Numbered from the stretch's first letter, positions 24,824 to 34,249 are shown. The stretch is DNA of 38,108 nucleotides from JAZQQB01 sp045628865 (GCA_045628865.1 JAZQQB010000090.1:1-38108); one strand, 5' to 3'. Translations and numbers: made by a program. The notes: generated by a model from the sequence alone, not told the origin.

Positions 24824-27358
24824 CTATTTCTTCCAGTATACCTCTATGGTATCACCGGTTTTTATGGTTTCCATAAACTGTGCTCTGCGTCCATTGATGT
24901 TTGTTACGATTTCTTTTCCCTGTGGTTTGCTAAGGTCAAAATCAATAAAATCGAAGATATCAACAAACACATATTCAATCTTGCCAGTCATAGTAACGAT
25001 ATCTCCATTCACTGTAACCGCAATGATCTGAGGTTCTGTTGGTTTAAACGCCTCCCTGATCGCATTTGGATCATCACTGACTGCCGCAATCATCTGCTCA
25101 ACCTGACGTTTCTTGGCAAGTTCCTGTTCCGAAAGAACTGTTTTCTTTTCTTCTGGCTTGCTTTCTGTTTGATCTGTATTAGACTCCTCTACACTTTCTG
25201 TTACGATATCATCTTCAGATGTTGTTTCTTTCTCTTTCAATACATCCTCTGTAGTTTTCTTTTTTCTGCCGCCCTTTTTCTTTGCATTCTTAGGTTTTTC
25301 AGCTTTTTGTTCTGTTTCAGCTTCATCTTCCGTTACTGAAGTTGCTTTATCATCTGGTGTTTCTTCAGAAACACCCTCCTCAACATTTCCATCTGTTGAA
25401 GTTGTTTCATCCTTAGCTGTATTCTCAGATGCATCCAAAGTCACTTCTTCTCCATTTTTGTCCTCTGATGCTTCCGAAGTCACTTCTTCTCCATTTTTAT
25501 CCTCTGATGTTTCTGACGCCACTGCCTCATCATTTTCATCCTCATCTCCTGCAAGCTCTGCATAGCTTCCTGGAACAGAATATTTCTCTACATCAGATAG
25601 CTGAAGCTCCTCAAAGGTCCAGATCACGCTGAAATTATCATAAACCCTGGTATCAAAATCAGCCAGTTTGTTATTTACATAGATATTTAACTTGGTATCC
25701 ACCAAAACGTCCATGAACTCAGCAATCTGCCTTACCGTATAATAATTGATGATCTCAATCTTATCTTCCTGGGCAATATGATAATACGCTGTCTGCAATG
25801 TACCATTAACTGATGCAACAGAAGGAAGTGTAATGATCTGAGAATTTACCGTTACATGGATCTCTGAATTAATCTCAGGAACCTTGCCAAGCTCCAATTC
25901 GCCCTCTGTTCCTGCAGTTGATGGTGTTACATTGATCACATCATTCTTATGGATTGGTGTATTCATATCTGCTGCCTTACCATTCACCATGATCACAGCA
26001 GCCTCACCAAGTTCACCTCTTTGCATACGCTTCTTACCATTTACATAGTAGGTCAGCTCCCTGCCACGTCTCGGGAATAGCATTTCATTGTCAAAATCAG
26101 CCTGAAGTGCCGCATCCATAACAGTAAGATGATTGTTATCGTATAATTTCACACGTTCATTGTTAAAGTTTACATATACAAAATGATTGCTCTGTTCATA
26201 GAAGCTTAGACAGATACCCACTGGTGTTACCAGCAAGGAATCCTTTACAATATCCTTTTCCTGAAAATCGATCTTGGTCATAACATCCTCGCCTCTGACC
26301 GCAACTCGTTCCTTCGGAATGCCAAGTGCCTCTGCAACCATATCGGTGTATCCTAAGATTTTTCCACCACCACCTACAACAAAAACAGCACTTACCGGTT
26401 TATCACCATTTAATTCCTTGATCTTATCTGCTGCCTGTTTTGCCATTTTGTCAATGGCATCATGAATGGAATCTAAGATCTGCTGTCTTTCTGCAATCTG
26501 CGGAAGACCCATGATATCCTTATATTCTACCGATTCATTTTCACAAATTCCTCTCTTGATCAGCTCTGCGGTATCAAAATCAACCAGGCACTGTTGTGCC
26601 ACCTCTTCTGTGATACTATCTCCAGCAATCGGGATCATACCATAGGCTGCGATCATACCATCCTTAGTGATACAGATATCGGAAGTACCTGCACCAACAT
26701 CGATCAATGCGATATTTAACATGCGGTAATTTTGTGGGATTGCCACCTGCATAGCCGCAATAGGCTCCAAGGTCAGATTGGCAACATTCAGGCCTGCATT
26801 TCCCACCGCCTTATACAAGCCATCCACAACATCATCCGGTAAAAAGGTTGCGATCATATCAGCCGCTAACTTTTTCGCACGATGCATCTCTGGATTTAAG
26901 ATGGCATAATCATTGACGTAGTATCTTTGCATGGTGAAGCCTACGCAGTAAAACTTCAGATCCAGATCCTCTTTATCTGTAAATTCCTGATATGCTTTCT
27001 CAATACCTGCTGTGGTCAGCGTAACAATATCCTCCGCTGTCATCTCACGTTCTTCTTCATACTCTTGTTCAATATGAACCTGTACCGTACGAAGCACACG
27101 TCCAGCAGCAGCAATACAAACATCAGTAAGGTTTCGATTAACTGCTTTTTCCAGCTCTTCTTTGACACGTAAGATTGTTTCCCCTACAACAGCAATATCA
27201 TGGATCTGTCCATCCAGCATGGAACGGGTCTCATGTTCGATAGAGCGCTGTGCAACTACAATAAAACGGTCTCCCTCTTTATATCCTACCGTACCCACAA
27301 TGCTTCGTGTTCCAATATCCAAACCAAATACCAACTGTCCAGGATAGTTTTTCCCCAT
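24824..27358 (-). CDS. FtsA-like ASKHA ATPase with long acidic insert
   Basis: An 844-aa actin-fold protein, about twice the size of normal FtsA (~420). The ATPase core fills residues 1-380: phosphate-1 loop FGLDIGTRSIVG (11-22), an inserted 1C-type domain (about 85-200), phosphate-2 ALIDVGAGTSD (217-227) and adenosine motif VFVVGGGGKILGY (325-337). Residues 385-600 have beta-rich modules. Residues 603-745 are a low-complexity Glu/Asp/Ser/Thr linker with a repeated SEDKNGEEVT unit and a basic KKKGGRKKK patch, and a small C-terminal domain follows (about 745-844). No C-terminal membrane-binding helix of classic FtsA is seen. It follows coaE by 55 nt. A cell-division or envelope scaffold role is likely but not proven. 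Confidence 0.85.
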   Translation of the reverse strand: MGKNYPGQLVFGLDIGTRSIVGTVGYKEGDRFIVVAQRSIEHETRSMLDGQIHDIAVVGETILRVKEELEKAVNRNLTDVCIAAAGRVLRTVQVHIEQEYEEEREMTAEDIVTLTTAGIEKAYQEFTDKEDLDLKFYCVGFTMQRYYVNDYAILNPEMHRAKKLAADMIATFLPDDVVDGLYKAVGNAGLNVANLTLEPIAAMQVAIPQNYRMLNIALIDVGAGTSDICITKDGMIAAYGMIPIAGDSITEEVAQQCLVDFDTAELIKRGICENESVEYKDIMGLPQIAERQQILDSIHDAIDKMAKQAADKIKELNGDKPVSAVFVVGGGGKILGYTDMVAEALGIPKERVAVRGEDVMTKIDFQEKDIVKDSLLVTPVGICLSFYEQSNHFVYVNFNNERVKLYDNNHLTVMDAALQADFDNEMLFPRRGRELTYYVNGKKRMQRGELGEAAVIMVNGKAADMNTPIHKNDVINVTPSTAGTEGELELGKVPEINSEIHVTVNSQIITLPSVASVNGTLQTAYYHIAQEDKIEIINYYTVRQIAEFMDVLVDTKLNIYVNNKLADFDTRVYDNFSVIWTFEELQLSDVEKYSVPGSYAELAGDEDENDEAVASETSEDKNGEEVTSEASEDKNGEEVTLDASENTAKDETTSTDGNVEEGVSEETPDDKATSVTEDEAETEQKAEKPKNAKKKGGRKKKTTEDVLKEKETTSEDDIVTESVEESNTDQTESKPEEKKTVLSEQELAKKRQVEQMIAAVSDDPNAIREAFKPTEPQIIAVTVNGDIVTMTGKIEYVFVDIFDFIDFDLSKPQGKEIVTNINGRRAQFMETIKTGDTIEVYWKK

Positions 27359-27413
27359 AAGTATACCCCTTTTCTTATGTAATCTTGTTTGTGTTCAGGT
27401 TCCCGATAACCGC

Positions 27414-28022
27414 TTAGGTTAAGGCTTTCTCTATTTGTAAATATGCATCTTCCTTTGTTGTAGAATTGTCAATGATATGCTTGCAATGTGCGATGTATTC
27501 CTCTTCGGATAACTGTGTCGCCATGATCGCATCGATTTTTTCATCGGAATATCCCCTTGTTTCCTTTAAGCGTTCACGACGAATGGAAGGATCAGCACTG
27601 ATATACCACATCTCATCCACAATCTCATCATAATGATCCTCGATCAAAAGCGCAGCTTCCACAAAAAAGTAATCTTTCTCGCCTTCTTTTCTCGCTGTCT
27701 CAATTGCATCCACAATGTATTTTTTCACTGCAGGATGGATCAGTTCATTCACCTTTTGTAAGATTTCCTGATCTGCAAAAATCTTTTCTGCCATCTTCTT
27801 TTTATCAATCTGTGGCTTTTTTCCCTGCGAATCTTCTCTTATTTCTAAAACATCTTCTCCAAGCAACTTGATCAATGGCTCGTAACATACCTCCCCAGGT
27901 TCCTTCACAATATGAGCCACCTCATCTGCAAGTAAGATTTCAGCTTTAAAATTCTGTGCAATATATTTTAATATCGCAGATTTACCGGCACCAACTCCAC
28001 CGGTGATCCCGATCACTCTCAT
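27414..28022 (-). CDS. coaE: Dephospho-CoA kinase
   Basis: A 202-aa cytoplasmic kinase that phosphorylates dephospho-CoA at the 3' position in the last step of coenzyme A synthesis. The P-loop GGVGAGKS is at residues 8-15. ADEVAH (about 32-37), the HPAVKKYI stretch and VEAALLIE (about 121-128), all typical of CoaE, follow in order. The length is normal. It lies 22 nt after polA, an arrangement seen widely in Firmicutes, and is probably cotranscribed with it and with the FtsA-like gene. Confidence 0.95.
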   Translation of the reverse strand: MRVIGITGGVGAGKSAILKYIAQNFKAEILLADEVAHIVKEPGEVCYEPLIKLLGEDVLEIREDSQGKKPQIDKKKMAEKIFADQEILQKVNELIHPAVKKYIVDAIETARKEGEKDYFFVEAALLIEDHYDEIVDEMWYISADPSIRRERLKETRGYSDEKIDAIMATQLSEEEYIAHCKHIIDNSTTKEDAYLQIEKALT

Positions 28023-28044
28023 TTACTTCCTCCAGCTATATTTT

Positions 28045-30747
28045 CTACTTTGCTTCATACCAGTCCGCGCCAGAATGGGCATCTGCCACAAGAGAAACTG
28101 CCAAATCTGCAGCATGTTCCATTTCTTCTGTTAAGATCTTAGTAACCTGTTCTTCCTCTCCCTTGTAGGTTTCGATCACAAGCTCATCATGGATCTGTAA
28201 GATCATCTTGGACTTCATACCTTCCTTGGCAAGTCTGTCATATACATGGATCATGGCGATCTTCATGATATCTGCTGCAGTTCCCTGAATAGGGGCATTC
28301 ATAGCAACTCTCTCGCCAAAACCTTTTTGCATGAAATTGCTGCTCTTTAATTCTGGAACAGGTCGCTTACGACCATACAAGGTTGTTGCATAACCGGTTG
28401 TTTTTGCATCTGCTACAAGCTTATCCAAAAAGATCTTAATACCTGGATAAGTAGCATAATACTGTTCAATATACTTCTTTGCTTCCTTTACAGAAATACT
28501 AAGATCCTGGCTAAGGCCAAAGGAAGAAATACCATAAACGATACCGAAATTAACCGCCTTTGCATTTCTTCTTTCAAGATCTGTTACTTCTTCAAAAGGT
28601 ATATTAAATACCTGGGAAGCAGTCATTCTATGGATATCCGCATTGCTTCTGTAAGCCTCGATCAGGCTTTCATCAGAAGACATATGGGCTAGTAAACGAA
28701 GTTCGATCTGAGAATAATCCGCATCTACAAAAACACATCCATCCTTAGGCACAAATACCTTTCTGATCAATCGTCCAAGTTTGGTACGCATTGGAATATT
28801 CTGCAAATTTGGTTCTGTAGATGAAATTCGACCTGTTGCTGTAATGGTCTGATTAAAGTGAGTATGGATCCTTCCATCCTCTTCAATAAAGTTCTGAAGA
28901 CCATCTGCGTAGGTTGATTTCAATTTTGCAAGACCTCTGTATTCTAAGATATCAGCAACAAACGGATAATCCGGAGCTAATTTTTCCAATACATCTGCCG
29001 CAGTGGAATAACCGGTTTTGGTTTTCTTTCCACCTGGGATCTGCATTTTTTCAAAAAGAATCTCCCCTAACTGTTTTGGAGAATTGATATTGAAATCATC
29101 CCCTGCCACGCCGTGGATAGAATCCTCTAATTCCTTGATCCTGACTGCTAAATTATCGCCATATTCCTTCAAGGCTTCTCTTTGTACTAAGATACCCTCC
29201 TTTTCCATTGTGTATAACACATAAGAAAGTGGCATTTCAATATCTTCAAATAAAGAAACCATCTGAAGTGATTTAAGCTTTGCTGCAATATCTTTGCGTG
29301 TGGCATACAAAACATACGCGATCTTAGCTGCATACTTTTCAAAATCTTCCTTTTTATTGCGATATGCAGCAGACACATCACTTTTGCCAAACTGCAAAGA
29401 ATAATTATCCATTGGCATATGCAGATATTCATTGGCAATATCTTCAACGGTATAATCATTTTTCAAAGGATTACACAAATATGCACCGATCAGGCTGTCA
29501 AAAATATTCTTTGTTGTGGCTGTATCCTCTACGCCAAGATCTCCATAGATCTTCTTTGCATCAAATACGGTAATGCCTGATGGAATCAGCGCTTTTAACA
29601 TCTCGCAAACCTGTTTTTTATCTGCAATGGCTGCATCTGCCTTATATACATAAGTATCCTCAGCGCCAAAGGATAAGGCTACTAAGAAAAAGTCCTCCGG
29701 CTCTGTAAATAAAAAGCTAACCTGACCATTTCCATCTGTAGAAAGGCCATCTGCCTTACAGGAGAAAATCGAAACTGCTGTATTGCCCTTTTCTGAAGCC
29801 CTCTTACATACACTTTCTAATTCATCGCAAGAAAGAATCACATGAACACTGTTCTCAATCAGTGTTTCCGCCTTATTGTCATCTTCAAATTTCTTTAACA
29901 AAGAATTGAATCCAAGTCTTGAAAACATGGCATATGCTTCCTTGGTAAACAGATTGCCAAGTCTTGCATTTTCAAACTCATATGGGAATTCCCCATGCAC
30001 GTTGATGGTTGCCAACTTAAGACTTAGATCTGCAAGATCACGGTTATTGATCAGGGATTCCTTAATGGCCTTTTTCGTAATTTCTTCCACATGTTCATAA
30101 ATCCCTGCAATGGAACCATATGTTAACATCAGATCTGTTGCAGTCTTCTCACCAACCTTTGGAACACCTGGAATATTATCTGCGGTATCTCCCATCAGTG
30201 CCTTTAATTCTATAAACTGCAAAGGTGTTACCTGATAAGCTGCCAATACATCCTTTGCATAGTAATTCTCGATTTCTGTCTTGCCACCCTTTGTTTTCGG
30301 AATACGGATACAGATATGATCTGTAGCGATCTGAAGAAGATCACGATCTCCAGATACCAAAGAAACCTCCATACCCTTACTTTCAGCCTTTTTCGCAATA
30401 GTACCTAAAATATCATCTGCCTCTAAACCTGGACATTCTACGATACGAACGCCCATTGTTTGTAATACTTCCTTGATCAGTGGAACCTGCTGACGAAGCT
30501 CTTCTGGCATTGGTTTTCTGGTTCCTTTATATTCCTTAAACATTTCATGTCGAAATGTTGGTGCATGCACATCAAATGCCACAGTGAAATACTCTGGCTT
30601 TTCCTCATCTAAAATCTTTAATACAATGTTTAAAAATCCAAGCACTGCATTGGTGTGTAACCCTTCTGCATTGGTTAAGTCAGGCAATCCGTAAAATGCT
30701 CTGTTTAGTATACTATGTCCGTCAATTAAAACTATCTTTTCGCTCAA
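28045..30747 (-). CDS. polA: DNA polymerase I
   Basis: A 900-aa polymerase for Okazaki fragment processing and repair. The N-terminal 5'-nuclease domain (1-290; IDGHSILNRAFYGLP, ECPGLEADD, DTADNIPGVPKVGEKTA) is intact. The middle 3'-5' exonuclease fold (about 300-490) lacks the DTE metal motif (SIFSCKADG instead), so proofreading is probably lost, as in Bacillus. The polymerase domain has motif A VDADYSQIELR (D675), motif B RRNAKAVNFGIVYG (from about 726) and motif C IHDE (853-856). I use the TTG at 30747, with GGAG 9 nt upstream, because homologues start at SEKIVLIDGHS. In-frame ATGs at 30786 and 30846 are alternatives, but the latter sits in the -35 of a candidate promoter. Confidence 0.95.
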   Translation of the reverse strand: MSEKIVLIDGHSILNRAFYGLPDLTNAEGLHTNAVLGFLNIVLKILDEEKPEYFTVAFDVHAPTFRHEMFKEYKGTRKPMPEELRQQVPLIKEVLQTMGVRIVECPGLEADDILGTIAKKAESKGMEVSLVSGDRDLLQIATDHICIRIPKTKGGKTEIENYYAKDVLAAYQVTPLQFIELKALMGDTADNIPGVPKVGEKTATDLMLTYGSIAGIYEHVEEITKKAIKESLINNRDLADLSLKLATINVHGEFPYEFENARLGNLFTKEAYAMFSRLGFNSLLKKFEDDNKAETLIENSVHVILSCDELESVCKRASEKGNTAVSIFSCKADGLSTDGNGQVSFLFTEPEDFFLVALSFGAEDTYVYKADAAIADKKQVCEMLKALIPSGITVFDAKKIYGDLGVEDTATTKNIFDSLIGAYLCNPLKNDYTVEDIANEYLHMPMDNYSLQFGKSDVSAAYRNKKEDFEKYAAKIAYVLYATRKDIAAKLKSLQMVSLFEDIEMPLSYVLYTMEKEGILVQREALKEYGDNLAVRIKELEDSIHGVAGDDFNINSPKQLGEILFEKMQIPGGKKTKTGYSTAADVLEKLAPDYPFVADILEYRGLAKLKSTYADGLQNFIEEDGRIHTHFNQTITATGRISSTEPNLQNIPMRTKLGRLIRKVFVPKDGCVFVDADYSQIELRLLAHMSSDESLIEAYRSNADIHRMTASQVFNIPFEEVTDLERRNAKAVNFGIVYGISSFGLSQDLSISVKEAKKYIEQYYATYPGIKIFLDKLVADAKTTGYATTLYGRKRPVPELKSSNFMQKGFGERVAMNAPIQGTAADIMKIAMIHVYDRLAKEGMKSKMILQIHDELVIETYKGEEEQVTKILTEEMEHAADLAVSLVADAHSGADWYEAK

Positions 30748-30816
30748 AATATCTACTCCAAACCCTATATTATCTGGAAAACACATGGTCCTCCATTTAT
30801 ATATTTTACCATTCTT

Positions 30817-30846
30817 CGTATAGAAAGGGTAGTGTTTGTGAGTCAA
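30817..30846 (-). promoter_or_regulatory. Candidate polA promoter
   Basis: On the minus strand TTGACT (30841-30846) and TATACG (30817-30822) are separated by 18 nt, about 70 nt before the preferred polA start. Confidence 0.5.
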
Positions 30847-30909
30847 AAAATAGACGAATTTTCGACATGATATTACACTCTTCTCCTGTCTACTTTAACT
30901 TTTATAACC

Positions 30910-31700
30910 TTATTGCCAATTTCCAATTTTCTTTCGCAGTTTTTTCAATGCCTTCAAAAAGTACTTAGGCTTCTCAAAGTGGATATCATGCCCGCTTCGA
31001 ACAGTCACACGTTTTGCATTTGCAAGTAGATGCATTACTCTATCAGAAGATTCGTCACTATTAGCCGCCCAAAGAACCCCATCTTTTCCATACTTAGTTT
31101 TTGCTTTGAGATATACTACAGGACAGCAGATTTTTTGAGTATTTCTTCCTGATTCACACCCTCGAACCATTCTCCTGTATAAAAGCTTTCCGAAAAGGCA
31201 TCATCAAACCGGTTCATATAGGTAAAACCATGGAAAGAGTTTTCAGGTACCTTTGTCAACTTCGGAATGGTACACGGTTGCTCTATAAGTTTTTCTTTTG
31301 CTTCCAATGCAAGCTTATGAGTCCAATCCTTGCCAAAATATCTGTTTCCTAGATAATTGAAAATATATCCATTTTCTATATAATAAGCGAGGAATTCTTT
31401 TTCCTCATTCTGATTCATAAAATTGTGCGTGACAACAAACCCGTCCTTATACACAAATGTATTTTCAAATTCCCCCGGTTCCACATTAAAGAATGGCGGA
31501 TCTTCAAGCAAAAGTCCCTGCACATATCTGGGGATTTTCTCAGCTATGTACGCAGCTAGAATCCCTCCTGATGAATGCCCACTAATAATGCAAGGTTTTC
31601 CTATTTCTTTTACAATCAATTCAGTAATAGCATGACCGATAAATGTCATACCCGGCCATATACTGAATAAAATACACATACATAAGATTATGAACCCCAA
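30910..31700 (-). pseudogene. Alpha/beta hydrolase, frameshifted and N-terminally short
   Basis: Two overlapping frames make up one hydrolase. The first (31700-31116) has the nucleophile elbow ISGHSSGG (about residue 40) and a lid region. It ends in EEILKKSAVL and a stop right after an A6 run (31131-31136 on the opposite strand as T6). The second frame (to 30910) continues with CCPVVYLKAKTKYGKDGVLW and holds the catalytic His in SGHDIHFEKP. One extra A in the run would join them. The N-terminus is also short: only about 40 residues precede the elbow where homologues usually have about 100. A palindromic repeat half-element lies 65 bp upstream. Most likely a decayed gene; sequencing error at the homopolymer alone would not explain the missing N-terminus. 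Confidence 0.7.
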
Positions 31701-31764
31701 TATTTACCCTAATACTAGAATTAACTTTTTCGCATTATGTGATTCCCTATTCATTTTACCATTA

Positions 31765-31838
31765 TTCGTAATTATTCAGTACCCTCATAATTACAAAGCA
31801 AAAATGCATTTAAAATTGCTTCGCAATGGCATTTTTAT
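31765..31838. repeat. Half copy of the palindromic element, copy 4
   Basis: Reverse complement of 401-473 with about one mismatch. It contains the family terminus TTCGTAATTATTCAG and one full hairpin (GCAAAAATGC/GCATTTTT). The other half of the element is missing, and the sequence changes abruptly into a serine hydrolase fragment at about 31838. Confidence 0.75.
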
Positions 31839-32124
31839 CCTCTATCAGACTATCTATCAAATTGATCAAAACCCAAAATGGTTTCATAGAATCCTCAACA
31901 TCACTTACGATAGCTGCATTTATACTTAGCTCTGGAATTAAAATCGAAAACTGCCCTCTATAACCCAAATCCAGAGCTATTCCCAGTAAAAGCCCTGTAA
32001 ATGATTTTGTACATGAATTTACTTTATGAAGTTTTGTCTTTGCTTTTGAATTCTGATAATATTCATATATTACCTCATCATTTTGTTTTACTATGTAAGC
32101 TTTTATTTTTTTCTCAAAACTCAA
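31810..32124 (-). pseudogene. Truncated serine hydrolase (beta-lactamase class C type)
   Basis: A 104-aa remnant with TTG start and GGAG upstream. Residues 1-60 match the start of class C beta-lactamase-like serine hydrolases: a beta hairpin (AYIVKQNDEVIYEYY), then the SxxK motif S37-C-T-K40 in NSCTKSFTGLLLGIALDLG. The family usually spans 330-400 aa with later Tyr and His/Lys motifs; here it degrades after about residue 70, and the last residues and the stop come from the palindromic repeat at 31838. A non-functional remnant, probably cut by a repeat-associated deletion. It lies after the amide hydrolase gene on the same strand. Confidence 0.7.
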
Positions 32125-32254
32125 AAATGTACTCCTTTATGCTATTCTTAAAATATGAACTTATTTCTACATGCTGTAATCTATCTTTCTATCGACAATG
32201 CAATATGGAATTTATACGTTCCTTGCCATACTCCATTTGTCTAAAAGGTAATAA

Positions 32255-33298
32255 TTACCTATCTTCAGAAACTAGCGGTAAGGCGAATTCTTCAACCATT
32301 GAGTTGTCTCCTATGGTAAACGCATATACCTTACCAGTAGTAAGATTATACACGGTTGAATATTGAATATGCCCTTTTACACCTACTTCAGACAAAAGAG
32401 CAAATGCTTCTTCTTCAGACAACACCCCGCCCGTTTCCTGCAACTTGTTTTGAATTGTAACATAACGATTCATACCCGTCCCCAAATGTTTTTCATCATA
32501 TAAATCAAAATTGGTTACGATATTTGTCTCAACGGCTATAATTCCATCCTGTGTATACTCCATAACTACTGATTTGCCTGAAGAATCTGCAATCATAAAG
32601 TGGTGATTTGGTTTTTCACTACTTATATTGTAACTCTTGAACAAATCGACTGCTTCATCGACATTCCTGGCATTCTCTAATATCATTCTGATCATTGAGC
32701 AGGTAACCATCGTAGGCGCATCCAAAGGTTCTGGAAGATACGCCTTTCCACAATCAAGTACGGACATCGCTACCCCATACTCATTCATTCCGTCCGTCGT
32801 AAAATATGGACACATCAAAGTTAATGCATTTGTCATGTTTAGTTTATGTGGCTCAATGATCTCGTTCCTTCCAAAATTGATGAATCCAAGTTCACATGCA
32901 CAAAGACTTGAATATCCTTTCGAGGGGGTTGTTGTTGTCATAACGACCGGAGCAAATGAATAATCAAAATTTCTGCAGAACAGAACTTCACCCTTTTCGT
33001 TCCTTGCTACAAACGAAGAACACTTGGTTCCTGTAACATCTATATTCTGAGAAATACCATGTGCGATATTTTTCCTAATAAAATCTCCGTATTCATCCCA
33101 ATCTTTGGCTCCTTGATTAATGAATTTATTAAAGCCATAATCCCCAAAATACTGCAAACTGTACAAATTCTTTTCCTTATATGTTTCCAAACTCTTTATG
33201 GTTCTTATTTCATTTCTAAATACAATTAAAAATACCGACACAAGCGTTACAGTCATGCAAAGCAATGTCACTAGTATTCTTTTAAATATCTTCTTCAT
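32255..33298 (-). CDS. Ntn-type linear amide hydrolase (choloylglycine hydrolase family)
   Basis: A 347-aa enzyme with an N-terminal membrane anchor or signal helix (about 2-30), then an Ntn hydrolase domain. Catalytic residues match the family's spacing: nucleophile C93 in GTKCSSF (freed by cleavage after K92), R109 and D112 in FCRNFDY and N172 in GMNEYGVAMS, as Cys2, Arg18, Asp21 and Asn82 of bile salt hydrolase and penicillin V acylase. The long pro-segment before Cys suggests an exported, self-processing enzyme. Substrate (bile salt, N-acyl amine or N-acyl signal) cannot be told. The ATG at 33298 was preferred over 33325 because AAGGA lies upstream. The TetR gene is 45 nt upstream, probably the same operon. 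Confidence 0.85.
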   Translation of the reverse strand: MKKIFKRILVTLLCMTVTLVSVFLIVFRNEIRTIKSLETYKEKNLYSLQYFGDYGFNKFINQGAKDWDEYGDFIRKNIAHGISQNIDVTGTKCSSFVARNEKGEVLFCRNFDYSFAPVVMTTTTPSKGYSSLCACELGFINFGRNEIIEPHKLNMTNALTLMCPYFTTDGMNEYGVAMSVLDCGKAYLPEPLDAPTMVTCSMIRMILENARNVDEAVDLFKSYNISSEKPNHHFMIADSSGKSVVMEYTQDGIIAVETNIVTNFDLYDEKHLGTGMNRYVTIQNKLQETGGVLSEEEAFALLSEVGVKGHIQYSTVYNLTTGKVYAFTIGDNSMVEEFALPLVSEDR

Positions 33299-33343
33299 TT
33301 TTCTACATATCCTTCTTGCATTCAAAAGAGTTGATAATCAATC

Positions 33344-34078
33344 TCACTTATTAAAATAGTCTTCTAATCCCAGAAAGAAACAACTTGAATATGCAAAAGT
33401 TTCATAACGCTTCTCCAAGTCATAACTATTACTTTCGTCAAAATCTCTATTACGCTTTAAACTATTTTCCGCGAAGGCTCTGTTAAGTATTCCGTGATAT
33501 ACCGCATCATTGTACTTTCTGAACTCCTCAAGCGTAATTCTTGGAACAATCACTCCATCTTCAATTTCCTTGGCTAATTCACTAAACATTATGTTTATGT
33601 CCTTACCTTCGCTTACCTTTGGAAAGATGTTCCTTGCCCGTTCTGGATAATTATTGGCAAGGACGAGAAATTCAAATTCTATTCTCTTATGTGGGTACAA
33701 AAACTTTGTAAGTTCTTCAGCCCACAGATTATGGATTTCTCTGATTATAAGAGCCACAAAAGATTTTCTCTTTTCTTTATTAGCCTCATTTATCGGAAGT
33801 TTTCTAAGTTCAGCTATTTGTTCATATTTTGAGGTAATCGTTTCATTAAGTTTGTCTATTGATTCAAATTGCTCAACATGAATTCTACTGAGCAAATCCA
33901 CAAGTATCTCATCTATGTTTTTATAATATCGATATATTGCCCCTTGACTAAAACCTGTTTCATCTATAATGTCCTGCATTGTCATACTGCTTACGGTTTT
34001 CTTATCACACACCCTTAATGCAGCATCAATTATCTCGTTTTTTTTGAATTCGTAATATTCTTTTGATACTCTAGACAT
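33344..34078 (-). CDS. TetR family transcriptional regulator
   Basis: A 244-aa repressor-type protein. The DNA-binding helix-turn-helix is at about residues 12-60 (IIDAALRVCDKK, TMQDIIDETGFSQGAIYRYYKN), and the C-terminal ligand-binding domain is helical and lacks family-specific motifs I can name. It is followed 45 nt later by the amide hydrolase gene, so it probably controls this operon and itself. A perfect 20-bp inverted repeat lies about 80 nt upstream of its start. Length is slightly above the TetR average. Confidence 0.92.
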   Translation of the reverse strand: MSRVSKEYYEFKKNEIIDAALRVCDKKTVSSMTMQDIIDETGFSQGAIYRYYKNIDEILVDLLSRIHVEQFESIDKLNETITSKYEQIAELRKLPINEANKEKRKSFVALIIREIHNLWAEELTKFLYPHKRIEFEFLVLANNYPERARNIFPKVSEGKDINIMFSELAKEIEDGVIVPRITLEEFRKYNDAVYHGILNRAFAENSLKRNRDFDESNSYDLEKRYETFAYSSCFFLGLEDYFNK

Positions 34079-34155
34079 ATAAAAATCCTTTCTTTGTCGT
34101 CCACTCTATTCTGTTCTCTATTTCAAGTTAGTTCCCATTTCAGCCCAAAGAAAAC

Positions 34156-34201
34156 TTATAATGAATCATCATTCATTATAGTGAATGATGATTCATTATA
34201 A
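34156..34201. promoter_or_regulatory. Perfect 20-bp inverted repeat, candidate TetR operator
   Basis: TTATAATGAATCATCATTCA at 34156-34175 is repeated as its exact reverse complement at 34182-34201, with a 6-nt spacer. Each arm itself holds a smaller imperfect dyad (TGAAT...ATTCA), as in a double operator. TATAAT boxes occur within it on the minus strand, so a bound repressor would cover the promoter of the tetR operon. Confidence 0.7.
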
Positions 34202-34249
34202 TGCCATATTCTTATTTTTGCAACTTATATATTGTTTTTTTTTATTTTT

